A stretch of 64,000 nucleotides of DNA from Mycolicibacterium canariasense (GTDB taxonomy: Bacteria; Actinomycetota; Actinomycetes; Mycobacteriales; Mycobacteriaceae), in assembly GCF_002101555.1 (NCBI RefSeq), contig NZ_LQOL01000052.1, positions 62,001-126,000 on the forward strand, read 5' to 3'. Position numbers and translations under genes: made by a program. Shown here one piece after another: positions 52,859-60,837 of this stretch. Position 1 is the first letter of the stretch. Each line of letters begins with the position of its first letter. The notes beneath the pieces were generated by a model. It saw only the letters and a list, made by a program, of their open reading frames with translations. It was not told the origin of the DNA and did not search any database.

Positions 52859-53652
52859 TGGGCTCCGGTGCGGTGCGCCGCGCGCTGGAGCAGACCGTCG
52901 CCGCGCAACGACTGGAGGGCTGGCGGCCCACCGGCGAGCAGCTGGCCGACTTGGCGCGCCTGGCCGATGCCAACCTGAGCTTCGGCGAGTATCTGGCCCG
53001 GTATCGGGCCCGGCACCCACCGGCCACATCCGCACCGCGCCGCCGGGTGCTGCGGCGCCGGATTCCGTACGTCATTGCGGGAACCACGGTGCTGCGCAAC
53101 AACTTCGGCGTAGCCGAGCAGACTGCGCTGGCCGAGCTGGAGTTCATCGCGACCGCCGGCCGCATGCTGGCCTGGCAGCTGCGGATCGCGGCGGGGCGCA
53201 CCGGCGCCGCCGATCTCGATGCCCGGGTGATCCACCGCCGGCTGTTCGCCGACGTGTACGCGTGGGCGGGGGAGTACCGCGTCACCGAATTACGGCTCGG
53301 TGACACGGCTTTCGGGTGGCAGGCCGATATCGCCGCCCGCATGGTGGAGATCACCGACCGGACTCGCCGGGTGGTGACCACGCCACCCGGCGACGGCCCC
53401 GCGTTGGCCTACCAGCTGTCCCGGTTGTACGCCGACCACAACCAGGTGCACCCGTTCCGCGAAGGCAACGGCCGCACCGGGACCCTGCTGTTGCACACCG
53501 TCTCGGCGCTGTGCGGGTATCGGTTGGACCTGTCCGGGATCAGCCGTGCCGAGTGGTACGGCGCCTCCGCGGACAGCATGCCGTTCCGTCGCGACGGCCG
53601 GGCCAACCATCGGCCCTTCATCCCGCTGCTGGTGCGTGCGGTGGGCCGGTAA
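52858..53652 (+). CDS. Fic-domain protein with N-terminal VbhA-like antitoxin segment
   Basis: 264 aa, GTG 52858 overlapping the nucleotidyltransferase stop by one base. Residues about 10-55 (QRLEGWRPTGEQLADLARLADANLSFGEYLARYRARH) resemble the VbhA-type antitoxin that inhibits Fic toxins. The inhibitory motif (S/T)xxxE(G/N) appears as AQRLEG with the leading Ser/Thr replaced by Ala. Residues about 70-255 are a Fic domain with HPFREGNGRTGT near aa 198. The second Arg of the canonical HPFxxGNGRTxR is Thr here. This Arg contacts ATP phosphates, so AMPylation may be altered or lost. Fused antitoxin-toxin plus a coupled nucleotidyltransferase has no obvious precedent known to me. Confidence -1.
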   Translation: MGSGAVRRALEQTVAAQRLEGWRPTGEQLADLARLADANLSFGEYLARYRARHPPATSAPRRRVLRRRIPYVIAGTTVLRNNFGVAEQTALAELEFIATAGRMLAWQLRIAAGRTGAADLDARVIHRRLFADVYAWAGEYRVTELRLGDTAFGWQADIAARMVEITDRTRRVVTTPPGDGPALAYQLSRLYADHNQVHPFREGNGRTGTLLLHTVSALCGYRLDLSGISRAEWYGASADSMPFRRDGRANHRPFIPLLVRAVGR

Positions 53653-53658
53653 AACGGG

Positions 53659-53688
53659 TTGCACGCCCGGGGGCGCAGCCGCTAACCT
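53659..53688 (+). promoter_or_regulatory. SigA-type promoter of the leader/131-aa gene
   Basis: -35 TTGCAC (53659-53664) and -10 TAACCT (53683-53688) with an 18-bp spacer. Transcription would begin at about 53695-53696, which is the GTG of the leader peptide, so the mRNA would be leaderless. The -35 starts seven bases after the Fic stop codon. Confidence -1.
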
Positions 53689-53695
53689 CGCTGAC

Positions 53696-53740
53696 GTGCA
53701 TCGCATTCTCGTAGTAGCCAGCACCCGCAGCGGGGTCTGA
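53696..53740 (+). CDS. Leader peptide MHRILVVASTRSGV
   Basis: GTG 53696 to TGA 53738-53740, 14 aa. Five of 14 residues are branched-chain (I, L, V, V, V), a feature of leucine/valine/isoleucine attenuator peptides. It starts at the predicted transcription start with no ribosome-binding site, as mycobacterial attenuator leaders often do. Its stop lies at the edge of a hairpin. The candidate is short and supported by context, not by homology. Confidence -1.
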   Translation: MHRILVVASTRSGV

Positions 53741-53778
53741 TCCAGACCGACCCCCCGCTGTGGGTCGGAAGCTACTAC
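53711..53778 (+). promoter_or_regulatory. Attenuator-like competing hairpins
   Basis: GTAGTAGC (53711-53718) can pair with GCTACTAC (53771-53778), enclosing AGCGGGG (53729-53735) with CCCCGCT (53753-53759) and GGTCTG/CAGACC (53734-53739, 53743-53748). An exclusive alternative is CCGACCC (53747-53753) with GGGTCGG (53762-53768). These folds cannot coexist, which is the hallmark of an attenuator. Ribosome position on the leader peptide would decide between them. Confidence -1.
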
Positions 53779-53815
53779 CCGTCGGTCGCTCCCTTCAGAG
53801 CAGAAAGACCGACAC

Positions 53816-54211
53816 GTGACCATCACCACCACCTTCACCGGTCCCCGTTTCGCCGACTTCTTCGACACCCCGTTGCCGCGCGGTGTGCGCGAACTGGCGG
53901 GCGACATGACCTGGGACGACGTTGCGGCCACTTTCGGTTCCGGCGCAGGCCCGGTGGCGCTGAGCGACCGGACCGTCGCGTCGCTGGCCACCGAGCCCGC
54001 ACCGATCGCCGCGCTGACCGCGATGCTCTACGACGCCGGCGTCGCCGTCGAGATGCTCAACTTCCACCAGCTGCGCGCCGGCGGCCAGACCGCGACCTTC
54101 ATCCGCGGCACCGACGGCATGTCCACGCAGTGGGCGATCGGATGGTCGGAATCCCCGATCGAGTCGGCGCTGCGAGCGTTCATCGCCTGCGCCAACCGCC
54201 TGGCGGCGTGA
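53816..54211 (+). CDS. Unknown 131-aa protein behind the attenuator
   Basis: 131 aa, GTG 53816. Hydrophilic, without membrane segments or recognised motifs; contains GVRELAGDMTWDDVAATFGSG near aa 23-43 and ends ALRAFIACANRLAA. No family was recognised. Its only distinguishing feature is the leader-peptide/hairpin arrangement upstream, which suggests expression tied to translation of branched-chain codons. It is 15 bases from the convergent cyp136 stop. Confidence -1.
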   Translation: MTITTTFTGPRFADFFDTPLPRGVRELAGDMTWDDVAATFGSGAGPVALSDRTVASLATEPAPIAALTAMLYDAGVAVEMLNFHQLRAGGQTATFIRGTDGMSTQWAIGWSESPIESALRAFIACANRLAA

Positions 54212-54226
54212 CCGTGCGGCCCGGGG

Positions 54227-55708
54227 TCAGCGGATCGGGCGTAGCACGATGGGCATGCCGTCGATCGGCACCGGCATCCCGCCGTAGTCGTAGTGCGGCC
54301 GGTACCCGGGATGGGTCAGCTCCAGGCGGTAGCGCCGCAGCAGGCGGTGCATGACGGTCTTGATCTCCAACTGGCCGAACACCATGCCGATGCACTTGTG
54401 CGCACCACCGCCGAACGGCGCGAACGCATACCGGTGCTGCTTGTGCTCGTTGCGCGGTTCGGCGAACCGGGACGGATCGAACTTGTCCGGGTCGGTCCAC
54501 AGCTCCTCGAGCCGGTGGTTCATCGACGGCCAGGTCATGACGTTGGTGCCGGCCGGCAGGTAGTAGCCCAGCAGTTCGGTGTCGCGCACGGTCTGGCGGA
54601 AGTTGAACGGCAGCGGCGTCTGCATCCGCAGCGCCTCGTTGATCACGAGGTCGTAGGTTTCCAGTTTCTCCAGTGCCTCGATATCCAACGGCCCGTCGCC
54701 GATCCGATCGGACTCCTCGCGGCAGCGTTCCTGCCAGTCCTGGTTGGCGGCCAGGTGGTAGGCCATCGTGGTCAGTGTCGAGGTGGAGGTGTCGTGCGCG
54801 GCCATCATCAGGAAGATCATGTGGCTGACGATGTCGGAGTCGGTGAACCGCTGCCCGTCCTCGTCCTCGGCATGACACAGCACGCTGAACATGTCGGTGT
54901 CACCGGAGGCGCGCTTCTCGGCCAGGCGGCTGTTGAAGTAGTCCTCCAGCGTCTCGCGGGCCTTGATCCCGCGCCACCAGCTCAGTGGCGGCACCGGCTT
55001 GCGCACGATCGCGTTACCGGCGCGGGTGGTGGTGGTGAAGGCGTTGTTGACCGTGGTGACCAGTTCCCGGTCGGCGCCGGGTTGGTGGCCCATGAACACC
55101 ACCGAGGCGATGTCCAGGGTGAGTTCCTTGACCGCGGGATAGAACAGGAAGCGCTTGTCGTTGGCCACCCAGTCGTTGGCCAACACCTGGCTGGCCACCG
55201 AGTCGATGTGCTCGACGTACCCGGTGAGCCGGCTGCGGGTGAACGCCTCCTGCATGATCCGGCGGTGGAACATGTGGTCGTCGAAGTCGCGCAGCATCAG
55301 TCCACCGTCGAAGAACGGACCGATCACCGGATCCCAGGCCCGCTGCGAGTAGTCCTTGTTCCGGTTGGAGAACACCGCCTGCGTGGCGTCGGGCCCCAGC
55401 GCCAGCACCGCGGGCAGCACCGGGGAGAACATGTAGTGCACCGGGCCGTACTTGCGGTACAGGTGCAGCAGGAAATCGGGGCCGCCGCGGAACATCTCGA
55501 TCATGTGCCCGAACACCGGCAACCCGGCGTCGCCCATCACCGTCTTGAGGCCGCTGCCCGGCGGGGCCGGCGCCAGCGGGAACTCGTCCCACTCGTGGGC
55601 CAGCAACTTCTTCTCGACCACACCCATGCCCGGGATGGTCACCGGGGTGGGGGTCAGTCGGCGTTTGGCCTGGTCGAGCAGGTAGGCCGGAGTGCTGATG
55701 GTAGGCAT
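54227..55708 (-). CDS. cyp136: Cytochrome P450, CYP136 family
   Basis: 493 aa, ATG 55708. P450 signatures: I-helix MMAAHDTSTSTLT near aa 300, ExxR in EALRMQTPLPF near aa 356, heme Cys in FAPFGGGAHKCIGM near aa 431. Length and neighbours (TetR, SDR, dinB2 and nrdHIE) match M. tuberculosis Rv3059. Redox partners are not adjacent. Substrate unknown. The upstream 7-4-7 palindrome (55785-55802) shared with the divergent TetR gene is likely its control site. Confidence -1.
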   Translation of the reverse strand: MPTISTPAYLLDQAKRRLTPTPVTIPGMGVVEKKLLAHEWDEFPLAPAPPGSGLKTVMGDAGLPVFGHMIEMFRGGPDFLLHLYRKYGPVHYMFSPVLPAVLALGPDATQAVFSNRNKDYSQRAWDPVIGPFFDGGLMLRDFDDHMFHRRIMQEAFTRSRLTGYVEHIDSVASQVLANDWVANDKRFLFYPAVKELTLDIASVVFMGHQPGADRELVTTVNNAFTTTTRAGNAIVRKPVPPLSWWRGIKARETLEDYFNSRLAEKRASGDTDMFSVLCHAEDEDGQRFTDSDIVSHMIFLMMAAHDTSTSTLTTMAYHLAANQDWQERCREESDRIGDGPLDIEALEKLETYDLVINEALRMQTPLPFNFRQTVRDTELLGYYLPAGTNVMTWPSMNHRLEELWTDPDKFDPSRFAEPRNEHKQHRYAFAPFGGGAHKCIGMVFGQLEIKTVMHRLLRRYRLELTHPGYRPHYDYGGMPVPIDGMPIVLRPIR

Positions 55709-55784
55709 CGCTGGTACTCCTGGAAGATCGTCGGGCTGACAGACCTGTGGTCGATGTCACTCGTGCAGCCATCCTGTATGCCCG

Positions 55785-55802
55785 ACTTGACGCATGTCAA
55801 GT
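55785..55802. promoter_or_regulatory. TetR-type operator ACTTGAC-GCAT-GTCAAGT
   Basis: Perfect 7-4-7 inverted repeat, 37 bp before the TetR ATG (55839) and 77 bp before the cyp136 ATG (55708). The left half TTGAC could also serve as a -35 for either promoter. Most likely bound by the adjacent TetR protein. Confidence -1.
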
Positions 55803-55838
55803 TTTGATCTGGCGCGCCGCGATGCGAAGGTCTAAACC

Positions 55839-56483
55839 ATGACTGCACAGCCGGAATCGGCGCCGGAACCGCCGGTTCGCCGCAGCAGGGGTGACCGGCA
55901 ACGCGACGCCATCGTGGCGGCCGTCCGCGAACTGCTGGAGGAGAGGCCGTTCGCCGACCTGTCGGTGAGCATGATCAGCGAACGCGCCGGCGTCGCGCGG
56001 TCCGGGTTCTACTTCTACTTCGACACCAAATACGCCGTGCTGGCCCAGATTCTGGCCGAGGCGACCCGTGAACTCGAGGAGCTCACTCAGCATTTCGCGC
56101 CACGCGGACCCGACGAGACTCCGGCCGCGTTCGCCAAGCGGATGGTCGGCAGTGCCGCGCTGACGTTCGCCCACAACGATCCGGTGATGTCGGCCTGTTA
56201 CGCCGCCAGGGCCACCGACGCCGAGATCCGCCGGATCCAGGACGAGCAGATGCTCGCGGTGATCGACCAGATCATCGCGGTGGTCCAGGGTGAGATCGCG
56301 GCGGGCACCGCGCACCCCATCTCCGACGACGTCCCTACTCTCATTCGCACCCTCGGCGCCACCACGGTGATGGCGTTCTCGGGTGACCTGCCGTCCGTGG
56401 GAAACGGCAATGACCGGGAGCGCATCGTCGACGTGTTGGAGCAGTTGTGGCTGCATGCCCTGTGGGGCGGTAACACGATCTGA
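55839..56483 (+). CDS. TetR-family regulator (cyp136-linked)
   Basis: 214 aa, ATG 55839. N-terminal helix-turn-helix domain about aa 12-60: RRSRGDRQRDAIVAAVRELL, SVSMISERAGVARSGFYFYFDTKYAVLAQI. The C-terminal ligand domain is variable. Corresponds in position to Rv3058c, divergent from cyp136 and followed 26 bases later by an SDR gene. A repressor of cyp136 and itself is the simplest model. Confidence -1.
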   Translation: MTAQPESAPEPPVRRSRGDRQRDAIVAAVRELLEERPFADLSVSMISERAGVARSGFYFYFDTKYAVLAQILAEATRELEELTQHFAPRGPDETPAAFAKRMVGSAALTFAHNDPVMSACYAARATDAEIRRIQDEQMLAVIDQIIAVVQGEIAAGTAHPISDDVPTLIRTLGATTVMAFSGDLPSVGNGNDRERIVDVLEQLWLHALWGGNTI

Positions 56484-56509
56484 CTGGTACCGCCGGTAGC
56501 ATCTGGGCC

Positions 56510-57367
56510 ATGCCGGAAACGTTCGCGGGCAAAAGGTGTCTTTTGACCGGCGCGGCGAGTGGCATCGGCCGCGCCACCGCCCTGCGACTGGCCGCCGACG
56601 GCGCCGAACTGTTCCTCACCGACCGCGACGCCGACGGATTGGCGCTCACCGTTGCCGATGCCGAAGCGCTCGGCGGCCGGGTGAGCGTTCACCGGGCCTT
56701 GGACATCACCGATTTCGACGCGGTCACGGCCTTGGCCGCCGACATCCACGCCGCGCACGGCTCGATGGATCTGGTCTGCAACATCGCGGGCATCTCCGCC
56801 TGGGGGACCGTCTCCACGCTCACCCACCAGCACTGGAAGTCGATGATCGACGTCAACCTGATGGGCCCCATCCACGTCATCGAGTCGTTCCTGCCGCCGA
56901 TGGTGGCCGCCAGGCGCGGGGGTCATCTGGTCAACGTGTCCTCGGCGGCCGGCATCGTCGCGCTGCCTTGGCATGCCGCCTACAGTGCCAGCAAGTTCGG
57001 GCTGCTCGGGCTGAGCGAGGTGCTGCGGTTCGATCTGGCCCGGCACCGTATCGGCGTATCGGTGGTGGTGCCCGGTGCGGTGAAAACTCCTCTGGTGCAC
57101 ACGGTTCAGATCGTCGGCGTGGACCGGGACGACCCCCGGGTGGCGAAATGGGTGGACCGGTTCGCCGGGCATGCGGTGTCGCCCGAGCATGCCGCCGCCA
57201 AGATTCTCGCCGGCGTGGCCCGCAACCGCTTCCTGATCTACACCTCGACCGACATCCGGGCGCTGCACCTGTTCAAGCGGCTGGCCTGGTGGCCGTACAG
57301 CGTGGCCATGACCCGGGTGAACGTGCTGTTCACCCGGGCGCTGCGGCCCAAGCCGCGCCGGGTTTAG
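56510..57367 (+). CDS. Short-chain dehydrogenase (Rv3057c-like)
   Basis: 285 aa, ATG 56510. SDR with LTGAASGIGRATALRL near aa 12, NIAGISAWG near aa 90, catalytic Ser in NVSSAAGIV near aa 143 and YSASKFGLLG near aa 159. Extended C-terminus (about 60 residues past the Rossmann fold) ends with hydrophobic/basic residues LKR...FTRALRPKPRRV. It sits downstream of TetR as in M. tuberculosis. It probably acts on a hydrophobic alcohol/ketone that cyp136 makes or uses. The stop TTAG is shared with the convergent ATPase gene. Confidence -1.
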   Translation: MPETFAGKRCLLTGAASGIGRATALRLAADGAELFLTDRDADGLALTVADAEALGGRVSVHRALDITDFDAVTALAADIHAAHGSMDLVCNIAGISAWGTVSTLTHQHWKSMIDVNLMGPIHVIESFLPPMVAARRGGHLVNVSSAAGIVALPWHAAYSASKFGLLGLSEVLRFDLARHRIGVSVVVPGAVKTPLVHTVQIVGVDRDDPRVAKWVDRFAGHAVSPEHAAAKILAGVARNRFLIYTSTDIRALHLFKRLAWWPYSVAMTRVNVLFTRALRPKPRRV

Positions 57368-58518
57368 CGCTTACCCCAGTCCCACCGCGGTGCGGTGAGC
57401 ATGGTCTGCCCGTCGACGCGGGTCTCGCCCCATTCCTTGTACAGCGCGACCTCGGAGTCCGCGGTGAGCCGGCGCACCAGCGCCGTGGCGTGGGTGATGA
57501 CGACCACCTGCGTGCGGGTGGCGGCCGACCGGATCATCGCGGCCAGCGGCGCGACCAGATCGGGGTGCAGTGAGGTCTCCGGTTCGTTGAGCACCATCAG
57601 CGACGGCGGCCGCGGTGAGGACAGTGCGGCCGCCCACAGCAGGAAACGCAATGTGCCATCGGACAATTCGGCGGCCCGCAGCGGGCGCAGCATCCCGACC
57701 TGCTGCAGTTGCAGGTCGAAAAGGCCGTCGTGCACGGCGACGGAGATGCTCGCCCCGTCGAACGCATCGGCCACCGCCCGGACCAGATCGTCCTGGCCGA
57801 CCTCCAGGATCGTCTGCACCGCCGCGGCCAGGTCGGCACCGTCGTCGGCGAGCACCGGCGTGCGGGTCCCGATCTGCGGCCGGCGTGCCGGGGCGCCGGC
57901 GTCCACCCGGAAGCCGTCGTAGAACCGCCAACCGCGCAACCGGTCCCGCACCGCCGCCAACTCCGGATGCGCTCCCGGATGCGCGAATTCGGAGAGCACG
58001 CTGTGGTAGGTCGGCAGCCCGCGGGTCAGCGGGTCGAAGCCGCGGCCGCTCTCCGCGATCACCTCGGCGTACTCGCCGGCGCGCCGCACCAGGACGGCGC
58101 TGGCGCGGGCGACCGGGCCGGCGAACACCACCTCGCGTTTGATCTCCGGATCACGGGCGAAGGCCGAGTTGGGCCCGGCGTACTGCGGCAGGCCCAGGTC
58201 GATCAGATAGCCGAAATCGTCTGAGGCGAAACCGAGTTCCAGTGATACCGGGCGGGTGCGGGTGGTGCCGGTGCTCTCGCCGGTGCGCCGGGCGCCGGCG
58301 GTCTGCTCGGGACCGGCCCACAGCACCGATTCCAGGCCGCCCTCGCGGGCCAGCGAGCCGATCACCGCACCGCCGGCGCAGTCGGCCAGCAGGCGCAGCG
58401 CCCGGTACACCGAGGATTTCCCGGTGCCGTTGGCACCGGTGATGACGGTCAGCTGACCCAGCGGCAGTGCGATATCGCGCAGCGACCGGTAGCCGCGGAC
58501 CGCAACGGTGCTCAGCAC
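57364..58518 (-). CDS. AAA ATPase, RecF/OLD-like
   Basis: 384 aa, GTG 58518, overlapping the dinB2 stop by seven bases. Walker A in VITGANGTGKSSVYRAL near aa 24-41, signature-like ELSDGTLRFLLWAAAL near aa 282, Walker B and catalytic Glu in LMVLNEPETSLHPDL near aa 306, and switch His in VVITHATALVRRL near aa 338. This is the single-chain SMC-like ATPase group (COG4637, related to RecF and the ATPase part of OLD nucleases), without an appended nuclease. It is absent from the corresponding M. tuberculosis locus as I recall it. Coupled translation with a DNA polymerase IV gene suggests a DNA-repair or defence-related role, not proven. Confidence -1.
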   Translation of the reverse strand: MLSTVAVRGYRSLRDIALPLGQLTVITGANGTGKSSVYRALRLLADCAGGAVIGSLAREGGLESVLWAGPEQTAGARRTGESTGTTRTRPVSLELGFASDDFGYLIDLGLPQYAGPNSAFARDPEIKREVVFAGPVARASAVLVRRAGEYAEVIAESGRGFDPLTRGLPTYHSVLSEFAHPGAHPELAAVRDRLRGWRFYDGFRVDAGAPARRPQIGTRTPVLADDGADLAAAVQTILEVGQDDLVRAVADAFDGASISVAVHDGLFDLQLQQVGMLRPLRAAELSDGTLRFLLWAAALSSPRPPSLMVLNEPETSLHPDLVAPLAAMIRSAATRTQVVVITHATALVRRLTADSEVALYKEWGETRVDGQTMLTAPRWDWGKR

Positions 58519-59543
58519 GGCATCGCCAGTTCCAGCCGTACCCCCAGCAGCCGCACGGGACGGTCCAGGTCGAACTCACCGAGCAGGTCGATCGCCGTGG
58601 CCACGATGGGTTCGGGGTCGTTACCGGGGACGGCGAGCTTGCGAATCTTGGTGCGGGTGAAGAACGTCTTGGTGCGGACCGTCACCGCGACACGGGTCAC
58701 GGTGCGGCCGGCCTCGACGATCTCGGCGAGGGTGCGCCGGGCCAGATCGGCAACCGCGGCCTGCATCTCGGCGAGGTCGACGAGATCGTGCGGGAAGGTG
58801 ACCACATGGCTGCGCGACCGTGGCACCCACGGCTCGGTGCTCACCGTGTCATCGCCACCACCCTTGGCCAGCAACAGAATCCACAGTCCGGTGGTAGGAC
58901 CGAAAGCGGCGGTGAGGGTGGTCGCATCGGTGGCGGCCAGATCGGCGACGGTGGTGATACCTAGGGCGGCAAGCTTTTTCGCCGTCTTGGGCCCGACACC
59001 CCAGAGCGCGTCCACGGGTCGGTCACCCATCACGGCCATCCAGTTCGCGTCGGTGAGTTGGTACACCCCGGCAGGTTTACCGAAACCGGTCGCCACCTTG
59101 GCGCGCTGCTTGTTGTCGCTGATGCCCACCGAGCACGACAACCCGGTCTCGGCGGCGATCACCGTGCGGATCCGGTCGGCCAGCTCGAACGGATCATCCA
59201 CGGCGGCACCGATGTACGCCTCGTCCCAGCCCCAGACTTCCAGCGGATGACCGAGATCGCGGAGCAGGCCCATCACCTCTTCGGAGGCGGCGTCATAGGC
59301 GGCCGGGTCCGAGGGCAGGAAGGTGGCGTCCGGGCATTTGCGGGCCGCGGTGCGCAGCGGCATGCCGGCGTGCACACCGAACTCGCGGGCCTGGTACGAG
59401 GCGCAGGTCACCACCTTGCGCGGCTCGGTGGGGTCACCCGATCCGCCGACGATCACCGGCAGCCCGGCGAGTTCGGGGTGGCGGCGAAGCTCGACCGAGG
59501 CCAGGAATTGGTCCAGGTCCACATGCAGGATCCAGGATTTCAC
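58512..59543 (-). CDS. dinB2: Translesion DNA polymerase IV, DinB2
   Basis: 343 aa from GTG 59543 (VKSWILHVDLDQFLASVEL). Y-family polymerase: catalytic DLD near aa 9-11, DEAY near aa 95, SVGISDNKQRAKVATGFGKP near aa 130, helix-hairpin-helix DALWGVGPKTAKKLAALG near aa 168. With this start the steric-gate residue is Leu14 in place of Phe/Tyr (QFLASVE), as in M. smegmatis DinB2, which incorporates ribonucleotides. No C-terminal beta-clamp QLxLF motif is visible (ends RLELAMPC). The GTG overlaps the TetR stop (GTGA), and the ATPase gene follows. Confidence -1.
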   Translation of the reverse strand: MKSWILHVDLDQFLASVELRRHPELAGLPVIVGGSGDPTEPRKVVTCASYQAREFGVHAGMPLRTAARKCPDATFLPSDPAAYDAASEEVMGLLRDLGHPLEVWGWDEAYIGAAVDDPFELADRIRTVIAAETGLSCSVGISDNKQRAKVATGFGKPAGVYQLTDANWMAVMGDRPVDALWGVGPKTAKKLAALGITTVADLAATDATTLTAAFGPTTGLWILLLAKGGGDDTVSTEPWVPRSRSHVVTFPHDLVDLAEMQAAVADLARRTLAEIVEAGRTVTRVAVTVRTKTFFTRTKIRKLAVPGNDPEPIVATAIDLLGEFDLDRPVRLLGVRLELAMPC

Positions 59544-60151
59544 GTGCCGCAGAGTTTGCGGGCGACGTCTTCCCATGCGTCGCCGAGGCGGTCGAGGTCC
59601 TGGCCGCGGTCGTCGAGTTGGTGCACGACGTAGTCGGCGTCGAGCAGGGCCAGCAGCGCGTCGGTCTGCGCGTCGAGATCGCCGGTGGTGCCCGCGGACT
59701 CCAGCAGCATCCGGACATGCGTGCGGTGCAACGTGGCGGGGGAGTTGAACCGCATCTGCGGGTCGCGGTTGGCGTCGGAGAGCAGCGCGTGGTGGGTACG
59801 GACGAACCGGAGCCGCTCCCGGCCGTAGGCCAGCAGGCGCTCCAGCGGCGCGGCGCCCGGACCCAGCGGCGGCGGGCCGAACATGAATGCCTGCTGTTCG
59901 GCCTTCTCGTCCTCGTCGAGCAGCACGATCATCAGGCCGGCCCGGCTTCCGAAGCGCCGGAACAGGGTGCCCTTGCCGACCCCGGCCGCCGCGGCGACGT
60001 CGTCCATGGAGACGCCCTCGGCGCCGCGCTCGGCGATCAGCCGTCGCGCCGCATCCAGCAACAGGGCGCGATTGCGTGCGGCGTCACCGCGTTCCTGCGG
60101 GACGGCGCCGCTCGTCAGCGGCAGCGCTGTCAGCGGATCCGGGGCGCCCAT
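59540..60151 (-). CDS. TetR-family regulator (Rv3055-like)
   Basis: 203 aa, ATG 60151. HTH domain about aa 25-70: RNRALLLDAARRLIAERG, VSMDDVAAAAGVGKGTLFRRFGSRAGL. Divergent from the NADPH:FMN reductase gene with a clean operator between; first gene of an operon with dinB2 and the ATPase. It probably controls the reductase and its own operon. The inducer is unknown, but quinones or other electrophiles are plausible for this pairing. Confidence -1.
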   Translation of the reverse strand: MGAPDPLTALPLTSGAVPQERGDAARNRALLLDAARRLIAERGAEGVSMDDVAAAAGVGKGTLFRRFGSRAGLMIVLLDEDEKAEQQAFMFGPPPLGPGAAPLERLLAYGRERLRFVRTHHALLSDANRDPQMRFNSPATLHRTHVRMLLESAGTTGDLDAQTDALLALLDADYVVHQLDDRGQDLDRLGDAWEDVARKLCGT

Positions 60152-60179
60152 GCCTGCACTTTAACTCAGCGGGAATTAT

Positions 60180-60195
60180 TCGGACCACGGTCCGA
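60180..60195. promoter_or_regulatory. TetR-type operator TCGGACC-AC-GGTCCGA
   Basis: Perfect 7-2-7 inverted repeat, 29 bp before the TetR start and 49 bp before the reductase ATG. Immediately right of it TAGACT (60197-60202) can be a -10 for the reductase gene. A bound regulator would overlap that promoter. Confidence -1.
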
Positions 60196-60243
60196 TTAGA
60201 CTGTGTGACGATGGCAATGACCGTACAGACTCAGGGAGTGAAC

Positions 60244-60783
60244 ATGCCGGATACCAACGTCCTCGTACTGGTGGGCAGCCTGCGGGCCGCATCGGTGAAC
60301 CGCCAGCTCGCCGAGCTGGCCGCCGAGTCCGCGCCGGACGGCGTGGAACTGCGGCTCTACGAGGGGCTCGGCGACCTGCCGCACTACAACGAGGACATCG
60401 ACACCGAGGATGCCCCGGCGTCGGTGGTCGCCCTGCGCGCGGCGGCCGCGGGTGCGGACGCCGCGCTGGTGGTCACGCCCGAGTACAACGGCAGCATCCC
60501 CGGCGTGCTGAAGAACGCCATCGACTGGCTCTCCCGCCCGTACGGCAACGGCGCGCTCAAGGACAAGCCGGTGGCCGTCATCGGGACCGCGCTGGGACAG
60601 TACGGCGGCGTGTGGGCGCATGACGAGACCCGTAAATCCTTCGGTATCGCCGGCCCGCGCGTGATCGAGGAGAAGCTGTCGATCCCGGCGACCACCTTCG
60701 ACGGCAAGCACCCGCGCGAGACCGCCGAGGTGGTGGCCAGCGTGCGCGACGTCGTGGGCAAGCTCGCCGCCGAGGTCGGGTAG
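60244..60783 (+). CDS. NADPH-dependent FMN reductase / quinone reductase
   Basis: 179 aa from ATG 60244, with GGGAGTG seven bases upstream. Flavodoxin-like fold: VLVLVGSLRAASVNRQLAELA (flavin-phosphate loop GSLRxxSxN) near aa 6-26, TPEYNGSIPGVLKNAIDWLSRP near aa 79-100. Resembles Rv3054c-type reductases and the ArsH/ChrR group that reduce quinones, azo compounds or FMN with NAD(P)H. Divergent from a TetR gene, which likely represses it. A strong terminator follows. Confidence -1.
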   Translation: MPDTNVLVLVGSLRAASVNRQLAELAAESAPDGVELRLYEGLGDLPHYNEDIDTEDAPASVVALRAAAAGADAALVVTPEYNGSIPGVLKNAIDWLSRPYGNGALKDKPVAVIGTALGQYGGVWAHDETRKSFGIAGPRVIEEKLSIPATTFDGKHPRETAEVVASVRDVVGKLAAEVG

Positions 60784-60792
60784 GCAACGTAC

Positions 60793-60837
60793 AAAAGCCG
60801 CCGGCGTCTTCCCTGGGGGAGGCGCCGGCGGCTTTTT
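60793..60837 (+). terminator. Intrinsic terminator after the reductase gene
   Basis: GCCGCCGGCG (60797-60806) pairs with CGCCGGCGGC (60823-60832), loop about 16 nt. Flanking AAAA/TTTT extends the stem and is followed by a T5 tract. It is the clearest rho-independent terminator in the window. The A4 on the other side makes it usable in both directions. Confidence -1.
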
